Notes under the pieces: model-generated
Seen by the model: the letters and a program-made list of their open reading frames with translations, nothing else
Told to the model about the DNA's origin: nothing
The model's database searches: none
NCBI RefSeq assembly: GCF_025753815.1
Contig: NZ_JAOWRF010000104.1
Coordinates: 1-51,522 of the forward strand
Reading direction: 5' to 3'
From: Plectonema radiosum NIES-515
GTDB taxonomy: Bacteria > Cyanobacteriota > Cyanobacteriia > Cyanobacteriales > Nostocaceae
Length of the DNA stretch: 51,522 nucleotides
Position numbers and translations under genes: made by a program
Shown: positions 42,957-51,522 of the stretch, piece after piece
How the letters are laid out: the number at the start of each line of letters is the position of its first letter
Numbering within the stretch: position 1 is the stretch's first letter

Positions 42957-43130
42957 ATTTCCCAACTCACATCTTGCACAAGCACGATTAAAATCGCGGC
43001 TAGCCGAACAAAGCCTGCCGACCCAGGCTATAGAATCCCTGATTTTCCGTTAGTCCGCGTAGGCGGACTTGGTTTGTTTAGCCGCGATTTTAATCGTTCG
43101 GGCGGGCGTGCAAGATATGAGTTGGGAAAT
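42957..43130. mobile_element. MITE-like foldback element
   Basis: A 174-bp element with long terminal inverted repeats: ATTTCCCAACTCACATCTTG at the left and its complement with one mismatch at the right, continuing after a spacer into ACGATTAAAATCGCGGCTA on both arms. The centre has a small TAGTCCGCGTAGGCGGACTT hairpin, a common Nostoc-type repeat. No ORF. It ends 62 bp before the helicase start. Confidence 0.8.
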
Positions 43131-43192
43131 ATATGTATGTAGAACACTGCCAGTCAGCAACCCGGAACTAATTTTCAACTAAATATGAAATT

Positions 43193-46100
43193 ATGCCACG
43201 CATCTTTGACAACATAGATTTGCAACTGCTACCGATTTTGCGTTCTTCTCTCGAAGTCTCTTACAGAGCAGATTTTTGCGTTGGCTACTTCAATCTTAGA
43301 GGTTGGCGGAAAATAGATGATTTAATTGAACAATATCTTGGTAGTGAAAAGGCTTGTTGTCGTCTGCTGATTGGGATGCAAAGCTTACCCAGTGATGAAG
43401 TCCATGCAGCTTTCACCCTTGGCACTGGTGACGGACGGATTGACAACATTGCGATCGTGCGCTTCAAAAAACGTATGGCAGCTGAATTTCGCCAGCAGTT
43501 GACTATTGGTGCGCCTACGAATCAAGATGAAGCGGGGTTGCGGCGGTTAAGTCATCAGCTAAAAACAAAGAAATTAATTATTAAACTGTTTCTGCGTCAC
43601 CCCCTCCACGCCAAATTATACTTGGTGCATCGCAATGACCCTAATACTCCGACCGTGGGATTTTTGGGTAGCAGTAACCTGACTCTGCCGGGACTTGCGA
43701 AACAAGGGGAATTGAATGTTGATATTTTAGACCACGATGCCTGCAACAAGCTGCAAAAATGGTTTGATGACCGCTGGAAAGATTATGGCTGTGTAGATAT
43801 TTCCCAAGAACTCGCAGATATCATTGATGAGAGTTGGGCGAGGGAAGAATTAATCCCGCCTTACCACATCTACCTAAAGATTGCTTATCATTTGTCTCAT
43901 GAAGCGATCGCAGGTTTATCTGAGTTCCGCATCCCCCGTGAATTTAATAATTTGTTTGATTTCCAAAAAGCAGCAGTGCAGCTAGCAGCGCGTCATGTCA
44001 CCAAACGCGGTGGTGTGTTGGTGGGGGATGTGGTTGGTTTGGGGAAAACCTTGATTGGAACTGCTTTAGCCAAAATATTACAAGAAGATTGTTTGTTAGA
44101 AACGCTAATTATTTGCCCAAAAAACTTAGTGCAAATGTGGCAGGAATATGTTGATAATTATAAGTTGTATGCGAAAATTTTGCCGATAAGTCAAGTCCAA
44201 AGTAAGTTACCAGAATTACGCCGCTACCGAGTTGTATTAATTGATGAAAGTCACAATTTGCGTAACCGGGAAGGTAAGAGATATAGAGCGATCGCAGAAT
44301 ATGTTGAGAAGAACGAAAGTAAATGCATTCTCCTATCTGCCACTCCCTACAACAAAACTTATCTTGACCTTTCTTCCCAACTGCGCTTATTTGTCCCAGA
44401 AGACGAAGATTTGGGGTTTCGACCAGAAGCCTTAATCAATGAACTAGGTGGCAGTTCGGTGGGAGAATTAGAGTTTATCAGAAGGCATCAATGTTCTGTA
44501 CGCTCTTTAGCGGCTTTTGAAAAAAGCGAACATCCCGATGACTGGCGAGAGTTAATGAAACGTTACATGGTGCGGCGGACGCGATCGTTTATTAAAGAGA
44601 ATTATGCCCAAACTGATGAAACTAAACGTAAATATTTAGAATTTTCCGATGGCAGACGTTCTTATTTTCCAGACCGCATTCCTCGTACTGTCAAGTTTAC
44701 TTTAGAAGGCTCGGAAACTGACCTTTATTCTCGCCTTTATTCGGAGTCAATAATAGAGATAATTAATCAACTTAACCTACCTCGTTATGGATTAGGAAAT
44801 TACGTTATCACCAAACACAAACAACCACCCACTGACAATGAACAGCGCCAACTTAATGCATTATTTCGTGGTGGACGTAGGTTAATGGGATTTTCCCGTA
44901 CTAATTTATTTAAACGTTTAGAAAGTAGTGGCTTTGCTTTTATCCAATCAATTGAACGCCACATTTTACGGAATTTTATTTATTTATATGCTCTAGAACA
45001 GGAACTTGATATTCCTATCGGTACTCAGGATGCTGAGTTATTAGACACAAGTAATAATGATGAAGATGCAGTTTTGTTTGATACGGAAACCGAAGATGAT
45101 GTTGATGATTCATCTCTGCAAGAAGAAGAAGCAGAAAGTTTAACAGAAAAAAGTTTTCGACAAAAAGCACAGTCAATTTACACTGAATATGCAACCCGAT
45201 ATAAACGGCGTTTTAAGTGGTTACGTTCTACACTATTTGATATTAAAAGATTAAAACGGGATTTATTGGCAGATGCCGAAGCACTAATTAATCTGTTGCA
45301 ATACTGTGGGGAGTGGAATCCCAAAGAAGATGAAAAACTTGCCGCTTTGGTCGAACTGCTAACAAAAACTCACCCGAACGAGAAGGTACTCATTTTCACT
45401 CAATTTGCCGATACAGTACGCTACCTTGCTGATAATTTACAGGAGAGAAAACTTACCAGTGTGGCAGGGGTGACGGGTCAATCAAAAGACCCTACGGAAC
45501 TGGCAGTTAGGTTTAGTCCTATTAGTAATGGCAAAGGTGAGAAAGTCACAAATAATCATGAATTACGTGTTTTAATTGCCACCGATGTTTTGAGTGAAGG
45601 TCATAATTTACAAGACTGCGCGATTATTGTTAATTGGGATTTACCGTGGGCAATTATTAGATTAATCCAAAGGGCAGGACGGGTAGACAGAATTGGACAA
45701 AATGCCGAAAAAATTCTCTGTTATTCCTTTCTACCAGCAGCGGGTGTAGAACACATTATTAATTTACGCTTAAGATTACGCCAAAGATTACAAGAAAATG
45801 CTGAGGTGGTGGGAACTGATGAGGCATTTTTTGAAGATGATTCTACTCAGGTAATTCTCGACCTCTACAATGAAAAATCTGGGATTTTGGATGGTGAAGA
45901 AGATACAGAAGTAGACTTGACTTCGGAAGCATTTCAAATTTGGAAAAAAGCCACTGATGGTAATCAAGCTTTGAAAAAGATGATAGAAGATATGCCAAAT
46001 GTGGTTTATTCTACCCGCGCTAATACTCCCGAAATGCAACCGGAGGGGGTACTACTTTACATGAAAACCACCGAAGGTAATGATTCTTTGATTTATGTTG

Positions 46101-46570
46101 ACCGCGAAGGAAATAATATCACTCAGTCGCAATTAGCAGTTTTAAAAATGGCGGCTTGTGAAGAAAATACTCCCGCTATTCCTAGAGATGAACAGCACCA
46201 CGAGTTAGTTCAAAAAGGTGCTGAACTGATTGCTGAGGAAGAAAAAAATATGGGTGGTCAGTTGGGAAGACCATCAGGTGCAAGGTTCCGCACCTATGAA
46301 CGATTAAAAAGTTATGTTCAGGAAATGAAGGAGACGTTATTTATTACTGAAGAACTGCTAAAGGCAGTTGATGATATTTATCGTTACCCGTTAAGACAGT
46401 CAGCAATTGATACTTTAAATCGGCAATTAAGAAGCGGTATTAGTAATCAGCAATTGGCAGAATTGGTAGTAGCTCTGCGGATGGATGACCGTTTGTGTAT
46501 TGTCAGTGAAGAAGTAGAGAAAAGAGAACCATCAATTATTTGTTCGCTGGGATTATTTCAGGAAAAGTGA
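43193..46570 (+). CDS. PLD-nuclease/SNF2 helicase fusion
   Basis: 1125 residues. The N-terminal phospholipase D-type domain (about 1-215) has one HxK motif, His139-Ala-Lys141, with GSSNLT following. A SNF2-class helicase follows: Walker A GLGKT (282-286), DESH (351-354), LLSATPYNK, and C-terminal lobe ATDVLSEGHNLQD with motif VI QRAGRVDRIGQ (826-836). An acidic insertion (about 620-660) interrupts the middle. PLD-helicase fusions occur in restriction and DISARM-related loci. A single HxK suggests that dimerisation is needed for nuclease activity. ATG 43193 follows the MITE by 62 bp. It is the first gene of a three-gene module. Confidence 0.93.
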   Translation: MPRIFDNIDLQLLPILRSSLEVSYRADFCVGYFNLRGWRKIDDLIEQYLGSEKACCRLLIGMQSLPSDEVHAAFTLGTGDGRIDNIAIVRFKKRMAAEFRQQLTIGAPTNQDEAGLRRLSHQLKTKKLIIKLFLRHPLHAKLYLVHRNDPNTPTVGFLGSSNLTLPGLAKQGELNVDILDHDACNKLQKWFDDRWKDYGCVDISQELADIIDESWAREELIPPYHIYLKIAYHLSHEAIAGLSEFRIPREFNNLFDFQKAAVQLAARHVTKRGGVLVGDVVGLGKTLIGTALAKILQEDCLLETLIICPKNLVQMWQEYVDNYKLYAKILPISQVQSKLPELRRYRVVLIDESHNLRNREGKRYRAIAEYVEKNESKCILLSATPYNKTYLDLSSQLRLFVPEDEDLGFRPEALINELGGSSVGELEFIRRHQCSVRSLAAFEKSEHPDDWRELMKRYMVRRTRSFIKENYAQTDETKRKYLEFSDGRRSYFPDRIPRTVKFTLEGSETDLYSRLYSESIIEIINQLNLPRYGLGNYVITKHKQPPTDNEQRQLNALFRGGRRLMGFSRTNLFKRLESSGFAFIQSIERHILRNFIYLYALEQELDIPIGTQDAELLDTSNNDEDAVLFDTETEDDVDDSSLQEEEAESLTEKSFRQKAQSIYTEYATRYKRRFKWLRSTLFDIKRLKRDLLADAEALINLLQYCGEWNPKEDEKLAALVELLTKTHPNEKVLIFTQFADTVRYLADNLQERKLTSVAGVTGQSKDPTELAVRFSPISNGKGEKVTNNHELRVLIATDVLSEGHNLQDCAIIVNWDLPWAIIRLIQRAGRVDRIGQNAEKILCYSFLPAAGVEHIINLRLRLRQRLQENAEVVGTDEAFFEDDSTQVILDLYNEKSGILDGEEDTEVDLTSEAFQIWKKATDGNQALKKMIEDMPNVVYSTRANTPEMQPEGVLLYMKTTEGNDSLIYVDREGNNITQSQLAVLKMAACEENTPAIPRDEQHHELVQKGAELIAEEEKNMGGQLGRPSGARFRTYERLKSYVQEMKETLFITEELLKAVDDIYRYPLRQSAIDTLNRQLRSGISNQQLAELVVALRMDDRLCIVSEEVEKREPSIICSLGLFQEK

Positions 46571-46669
46571 CATTGTAAAAATATAATTGAAACAAACTTA
46601 ATATAAATATTTATAAATTTGGACACAGGAAAGAGAAAATAATTTTAATTAATTTCTCACAAAGTACTT

Positions 46670-47686
46670 ATGAGTGAATTAAATACAGAGAATTATGGTG
46701 AACTACTAGTTGCTGTCAAGCAGCGCATTCGCGCTGCACAATATGAAGCTTTGAAGGCGGTTAATAAAGAATTAATTGCTCTCTACTGGGATATTGGACG
46801 GTTAATTGTTTCTCGTCAGCAGGGACAAAGCTGGGGGAAGTCAGTTGTTGAGCAATTAGCGAGAGATTTACAAGCTGAGTTTCCAGGTATTAGCGGTTTT
46901 TCGGCTCGTAATATTTGGAGAATGCGCGATTTTTACCTAACATACCATGCCAATGAAAAACTGTCACCATTGGTGGCAGAAATTGCTTGGACTCATAATC
47001 TAGTAATTATGGAGAAGTGCAAAGACGACCTAGAACGAGAATTTTATATCCGTATGACGCGGAAGTTTGGTTGGACGAAAAATGTTTTAATTAACCAGAT
47101 TGAAAATCAAAGTTATGAGAAAACTTTACTAAATCAAACTAATTTTGACCAAACTGTTCCAGAGAATATTCGTCAACAGGCTCTCTTAGCGGTTAAAGAT
47201 GAGTATACATTTGACTTTTTAGAACTTGCTTCGGAACATAGTGAACGTCAGTTAGAGCAAGCAATTTTGGCGAAGGTGGAACCATTTCTGCAAGAAATGG
47301 GCGGAATGTTTACATTTATAGGTAGTCAGTACCGTTTAGAAATTAGTGATAAAGAATATTTTATTGATTTATTGTTATTTCATCGTCGCTTGAAATGTTT
47401 GGTGGCTATTGATTTGAAAATTGGTGAATTTTTGCCGGAATATGTGGGAAAAATGCAGTTTTATTTGGCGGCGTTAGATGACAAAGTAAGGTTAGAGGAT
47501 GAAAATCCCTCGGTGGGTATTATTCTCTGCAAGTTGAAAGATAAAACGATTGTGGAATATGCGTTGAGGGAGTCGAATAAACCTATTGGCGTGGCAACTT
47601 ATCGGATTGTTTCAACGTTACCACAAGAGTTACAGGATAAACTTCCTACACCAAAACAAATAGCGAAATTGTTGTCAGGGTTTTAA
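46670..47686 (+). CDS. DUF1016/YhcG-type PD-(D/E)xK nuclease
   Basis: A 338-residue two-domain protein. The N-terminal DUF1016_N helical domain (YGELLVAVKQRIRAAQYEALKAVN, WDIGRLIVSRQQ, SARNIWRMRDFY) is followed by a PD-(D/E)xK domain with Asp233 (YFIDLLLFHRRL) and Asp248-Leu-Lys250 (AIDLKIG). Many homologues have Glu at position 248; Asp is still consistent with the motif. Such proteins are found in type I restriction loci and mobile regions, and help genome defence or integrity. It lies 99 bp after the helicase. Confidence 0.92.
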   Translation: MSELNTENYGELLVAVKQRIRAAQYEALKAVNKELIALYWDIGRLIVSRQQGQSWGKSVVEQLARDLQAEFPGISGFSARNIWRMRDFYLTYHANEKLSPLVAEIAWTHNLVIMEKCKDDLEREFYIRMTRKFGWTKNVLINQIENQSYEKTLLNQTNFDQTVPENIRQQALLAVKDEYTFDFLELASEHSERQLEQAILAKVEPFLQEMGGMFTFIGSQYRLEISDKEYFIDLLLFHRRLKCLVAIDLKIGEFLPEYVGKMQFYLAALDDKVRLEDENPSVGIILCKLKDKTIVEYALRESNKPIGVATYRIVSTLPQELQDKLPTPKQIAKLLSGF

Positions 47687-47991
47687 CCCAAGATTTAACC
47701 AAGTAGAAGTTTGAAAATAGAGCATATTTCAAAACATATATTTGCGGTGTCCAGATCCCCGACTTGTTGGAGAAGTCGGGGATCTAACTTTTCCAGAATA
47801 TTTTCAGTGATTGTACTCAGCCACTTGTGTAATTATAGCGGTTATTACAGATACAGTGCGATCGCTCCTTCATAAACTTATCACATTTTTCATTTTTTAA
47901 ATAAACCTGTTAAGCCCCAGCTTTAAAGCTTTTTCGGGCGGATTCGTCATGCTCAAAAATTCTATTTTTTCTTTAATAGTCTAAGTATACT
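47687..47991. other. intergenic, 305 bp, hairpin only
   Basis: Apart from the hairpin at 47753-47785 and a HIP1 site there is nothing recognisable. A promoter for the methylase is likely here, meaning that it may be expressed separately from the helicase and nuclease. Confidence 0.45.
47753..47785 (+). terminator. perfect 13-bp hairpin between nuclease and methylase genes
   Basis: AGATCCCCGACTT/AAGTCGGGGATCT with a 7-nt loop, 67 bp after the nuclease stop. There is no U-run. GC-rich GATCCCCGACTT hairpins are a common dispersed cyanobacterial repeat, so it may be a repeat that can attenuate transcription. Confidence 0.55.
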
Positions 47992-50900
47992 ATGAAACTC
48001 AATTTTAAACAGACACGCGATTTACTCTATAACTTCCAATTTGAGGATTTGTTTATAGAAGAGTTGGGCTGGTCACAACCGATACGCAGAAAGGCTGTTA
48101 CCTTGGAAATTGAGAGCAAGATTTATCAGTACAAATGTATTGCAGAGATATCCGGTGTAGCTGTTTATGAAGTTACCGCAGCAGATGGAATCATTCCAGA
48201 AGCTAAAATTCGCGCTGCTATTTACCAAGAAATTACTAAATTAAAAGCTGAAAATCTGCTGATTTTTATTGATAATAAACGCACCCGCAGTCTTTGGTAT
48301 TGGGTAAAACGGGAAGAAAATAAAAGCTATATTCGTGACCATTTATATGTAAAAGGTCAACCAGGTGACTTATTTTTAAGTAAGCTTGGTTCTCTGGTTA
48401 TTGATATCACTGAACTAGAAGATGATAAATTATCAGTTGTAGAAATTGCTTATCGACTGCAAAAAGCTTTTGATGTTGAACGAGTAACTAAACAGTTTTA
48501 TAAAGAATTTCAAGAACAGCACAAGCAATTTTTAGCCGACGTTAAAGGCATTAATAATACTCATGACCGACGTTGGTATACATCGGTGCTTCTCAATCGC
48601 CTGATGTTTGTTTATTTTCTCCAACGTAAGGGTTTTATTGATAAACGCATCGGTAAACCTAATGGCGATTTTGAATATCTACAAAACAAGCTAAAAGAAA
48701 GTAAACAGCGAGGCGATAACCTTTATTATAATACCTTTTTGCAAGTATTATTCTTTGAATCTTTTGCTAAACCAGAGATAGACCGCGACCCATCTGTACA
48801 AGCTTTAGTAGGAAATATTAAATACTTAAATGGTGGATTATTTTTAAGACATCGCATTGAGCAAGAGTATAATATTGTCATAGCAGATGATGCCTTTGAG
48901 AAAGTTTTAGATTTCTTTGGGCGTTATTCTTGGAATTTGGATGACACCCCAGAGGGTAAAGATGATGAAATTAATCCGGACGTTTTAGGCTACATTTTTG
49001 AAAAATATATTAACCAAAAAGCGTTTGGTGCTTACTATACTCGACCACAAATAACTGAATATCTCTGTGACAGAACAATTCAAAAATTAATTGTAGACCG
49101 CGCAAATTCTTCTCTTTCAGATAAGTATAAACCATTTGAAGATATTAACGAACTCTTTCTCAAACTGGATGCTAATGTCTGTCGTCTACTGATTAAAGAT
49201 ATTCTCCCCAATTTATCGATTCTTGACCCAGCTTGCGGTTCGGGAGCGTTTCTTGTGGCAGCGATGAAGACGCTAATTCAAGTTTACAGTGCGGTAATTG
49301 GCACAATTGATTTGATGGGAGATGCAAAACTAAAAAGTGAACTTGAAGATACAAGAAAATTACATAAATCATTATCGTATTATATTAAAAAGCGCATTGT
49401 TACTGATAATCTCTTTGGTGTAGACATCATGGAAGAAGCGACGGAAATTGCAAAATTGCGTCTTTTCTTGGCGTTGGTTTCTTCTGCTCACAATGTGGAT
49501 GAGTTAGAACCGCTACCTAATATTGATTTTAATATTATGGCGGGGAATTCGCTGATTGGATTAATTAAGGTTGATGAAACTGCTTTTGATATTGTTGGCA
49601 ATTCTAAACAAGGTAATCTTTTACAGTCTCTAACTGCAAATCAATATAAGGCTATTTTAGAAGAAAAGAATAAGTCGATTGAACTTTACAAGAGACATGC
49701 TTTTATTCCCGGTGAGGAAAAGTTTGCTAGTGCGGATGTGGGAACCCATCAAGATGGAAGGTTGTTAAGTTTGCGGACATCGATTGACAACCTCAATAAA
49801 CAATCGCAAGAAAAGTTAAATACTTTGTTGTTGGATGAGTTTAGTCAGCGGTTGGGGATTAAGTATGAGGAAGTTCAGTTAACTGGGAAATCAAAGAAAC
49901 GCGTTTTGACTGCGAAGGATATTGCAGCGTTAAAGCCTTTTCATTGGGGTTATCATTTTGATAAGGTTTTAGGACGGGGTGGTTTTGATGCGATTATTAC
50001 TAATCCTCCGTGGGAGATATTCAAGCCGCAAGCTAAAGAGTTCTTCGCACAGCATAATGATTTGGTGACGAAGAACAAAATGGATATCAAGGCTTTTGAA
50101 AAAGAGCAGAATAAGCTTTTACAAAATCAGGAAATTGCTAATACGTGGTTAGAATATCAAAGTCAATATCCTTATGTCAGTGCTTATTACCGTTCTTCGG
50201 AAGAGTATAAAAATCAGATTTCTATTGTTAATGGTAAGAAAGCTGGTACAGATATTAACCTCTACAAGCTATTTTTAGAAAGGTGTTTTAACCTCTTACA
50301 TACTGGTGGTGAATGCGGAATTGTGATTCCTAGCGGTATCTATACTGATTTAGGTACTAAGCAACTGCGAGAAATGTTGTTTAGTCAAACAAAAGTTACT
50401 GGACTTTTCTGCTTTGAGAACCGCAAGACAATTTTTGAAGAGGTTCATCGCAGTTTTAAATTTGTTGTCCTTACTTTTGCTAAAGGTGGTAATACGGTAG
50501 ATTTTCCATCTGCTTTTATGCGTCATGATGTGCAGGAATTGGAAAGGTTTCCTAGTCAAGAAAGCTTGCAGATAAGTATTGATATGGTGCGGAAACTTTC
50601 GCCAGATTCTCTATCGGTGATGGAGTTTAAAAATGATGTAGATGTCCGCATTGCTCAAAAAATGCTCAAGTTTCCCTTACTAGGTGAAAAGATTGATGGT
50701 AAGTGGAATTTGCGGTTGACTCGTGAATTTGACATGACTAATGATAGTCATTTATTTAAGCAACAACCTGGCAAAGGAAGGCTACCGCTTTATGAAGGTA
50801 AGATGATTCATCAGTTTACTCACCAATGGGGACAACCTAAATATTGGATTGATGAAAATGAAGCACGTAAAGATTTACTGGGTAAGCAAGCAGATATTCG

Positions 50901-51480
50901 ACAAGTATTAGGCTATCAAAAGTATAGATTAGCATATCGTGAAATTGCTAGAAATACAGATGCAAGGACTGTAATTGCTGCTTTAATTCCCAAAAATGTT
51001 TTTGCAAATCATAAGTTAACGCTGAGTAATTTAGATAAATCTAATATCACAAATCATGAAATTTTGTATGTTTGTGGATTGTTAAACTCTTTTGCATTTG
51101 ATTTTATAGCTCGACAGCGAGTCACAACATCATTTTCTATGTTTATTTTTTACCAGTTACCAATACCACGTTTAACATCCGGCGATCGCAACTTCTCTGA
51201 AATCGTACAACGCGCTGCCAAACTCATTTGCACCACCCCAGAATATGACGAACTCGCGTCTTATGTTGGACTCGGTTCCCATCAACAAGGTGTCACCGAC
51301 GAAACCGAAAGAGCCAAACTCCGTGCCGAACTCGATGGAATGATAGCCCATCTCTACGGCTTAACCGAAGAAGAATTTGCCTACATTCTCAGCACATTCC
51401 CCATTGTTGCTGAACCTGTAAAAGTTGCTGCATTAGAAGCTTACCGCGTCTTCGCTCCACAAGCCTTATTTCGCAGATAA
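47992..51480 (+). CDS. Eco57I-type N6-adenine DNA methyltransferase (type IIG-like)
   Basis: 1162 residues. The N-terminal domain (about 1-330) starts FEDLFIEELGWSQP and is shared by a family of methylases found beside helicases. The methyltransferase core has GAYYTRPQITEYLC (motif X), DPACGSGAFLVAAM (motif I, Asp412) and TNPPWEIF (motif IV, Asn671-Pro-Pro-Trp). The C-terminal region (about 880-1120) should hold the target-recognition domain. A nuclease motif in the N-terminus is not evident to me, so cutting may be supplied by the neighbouring genes. The stop is 42 bp before the window edge. Confidence 0.93.
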   Translation: MKLNFKQTRDLLYNFQFEDLFIEELGWSQPIRRKAVTLEIESKIYQYKCIAEISGVAVYEVTAADGIIPEAKIRAAIYQEITKLKAENLLIFIDNKRTRSLWYWVKREENKSYIRDHLYVKGQPGDLFLSKLGSLVIDITELEDDKLSVVEIAYRLQKAFDVERVTKQFYKEFQEQHKQFLADVKGINNTHDRRWYTSVLLNRLMFVYFLQRKGFIDKRIGKPNGDFEYLQNKLKESKQRGDNLYYNTFLQVLFFESFAKPEIDRDPSVQALVGNIKYLNGGLFLRHRIEQEYNIVIADDAFEKVLDFFGRYSWNLDDTPEGKDDEINPDVLGYIFEKYINQKAFGAYYTRPQITEYLCDRTIQKLIVDRANSSLSDKYKPFEDINELFLKLDANVCRLLIKDILPNLSILDPACGSGAFLVAAMKTLIQVYSAVIGTIDLMGDAKLKSELEDTRKLHKSLSYYIKKRIVTDNLFGVDIMEEATEIAKLRLFLALVSSAHNVDELEPLPNIDFNIMAGNSLIGLIKVDETAFDIVGNSKQGNLLQSLTANQYKAILEEKNKSIELYKRHAFIPGEEKFASADVGTHQDGRLLSLRTSIDNLNKQSQEKLNTLLLDEFSQRLGIKYEEVQLTGKSKKRVLTAKDIAALKPFHWGYHFDKVLGRGGFDAIITNPPWEIFKPQAKEFFAQHNDLVTKNKMDIKAFEKEQNKLLQNQEIANTWLEYQSQYPYVSAYYRSSEEYKNQISIVNGKKAGTDINLYKLFLERCFNLLHTGGECGIVIPSGIYTDLGTKQLREMLFSQTKVTGLFCFENRKTIFEEVHRSFKFVVLTFAKGGNTVDFPSAFMRHDVQELERFPSQESLQISIDMVRKLSPDSLSVMEFKNDVDVRIAQKMLKFPLLGEKIDGKWNLRLTREFDMTNDSHLFKQQPGKGRLPLYEGKMIHQFTHQWGQPKYWIDENEARKDLLGKQADIRQVLGYQKYRLAYREIARNTDARTVIAALIPKNVFANHKLTLSNLDKSNITNHEILYVCGLLNSFAFDFIARQRVTTSFSMFIFYQLPIPRLTSGDRNFSEIVQRAAKLICTTPEYDELASYVGLGSHQQGVTDETERAKLRAELDGMIAHLYGLTEEEFAYILSTFPIVAEPVKVAALEAYRVFAPQALFRR

Positions 51481-51483
51481 TAG

Positions 51484-51522
51484 CTGAGACAAGGGAGACA
51501 AGGGAGAGGGGGGGATGGGGAG
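51484..51522. repeat. GGGAGACAA repeat at the right edge
   Basis: Two GAGACAAGG units and a G-rich tract follow the methylase stop, the same STRR family as at 29430-29480. The tract is cut by the window end. Confidence 0.7.

Noticed and set aside
43193-51480. Complete type I restriction system
   Set aside because: No specificity subunit (HsdS) and the helicase is SNF2/PLD type, not HsdR; the methylase is Eco57I type, not HsdM.

Overview
The window comes from a cyanobacterium, most likely a filamentous, heterocyst-type (Nostocales) genome. The signs are many HIP1 octamers (GCGATCGC) inside and between genes, a light-dependent protochlorophyllide reductase, a plant-type ferredoxin, a c6-like cytochrome, cyanobacterial families such as DUF1400 hydrolases and Uma2 nucleases, and dense dispersed repeats (heptamer STRRs, GTAGAGACG palindromes, foldback elements). 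The genus is inferred, not shown.

Layout. 1-7.5 kb: a Tat-type solute-binding lipoprotein, a secreted protein, a DUF1400 esterase, a sensor kinase translationally coupled to a 27-codon ORF, and a TPR protein. 7.5-15.4 kb: a 26-bp tandem array, por, a metallophosphoesterase, a membrane-anchored methyltransferase, a cluster of foldback elements, a fasciclin protein, Rpn/DUF4351-like and CHAT gene remnants, a VOC protein and a DUF4385 protein. 15.4-24.2 kb: tex, a [2Fe-2S] ferredoxin, small membrane proteins (4-TM holin-like, Pmp3), a helical protein, a c-type cytochrome, an aldo/keto reductase whose 5' end is duplicated in a heptamer-repeat tract, and an acidic protein. 24.6-32.1 kb: a phosphoenolpyruvate synthase interrupted by a 394-residue intein and carrying a heptamer-repeat-encoded linker, then a PhzF protein, a truncated GNAT gene, a GT39 mannosyltransferase and a secreted protein. 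32.4-42.8 kb: Uma2, trmB, a metallophosphoesterase, tRNA-Glu, a cation/proton antiporter, an IS607-type insertion sequence, a HAD phosphatase, nagB-like and an MltA/3D-domain protein. 43.2-51.5 kb: three same-strand genes (PLD-SNF2 helicase, DUF1016 nuclease, Eco57I-type DNA methyltransferase) that look like a DNA-modification/defence module; it may continue past the right edge.

Most of the window is housekeeping or conserved cyanobacterial genes in short transcription units. The best candidates for something new are the intein placed exactly at the catalytic histidine of PpsA, with a Cys in place of the usual penultimate His, and the helicase-nuclease-methylase module, which resembles parts of DISARM or type IIG systems without matching a complete known system. 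The repeats are also informative: heptamer STRRs lie inside the ppsA reading frame, have duplicated the front of one gene, and sit at the break of another, and several families of foldback elements keep self-complementarity while their sequences diverge.
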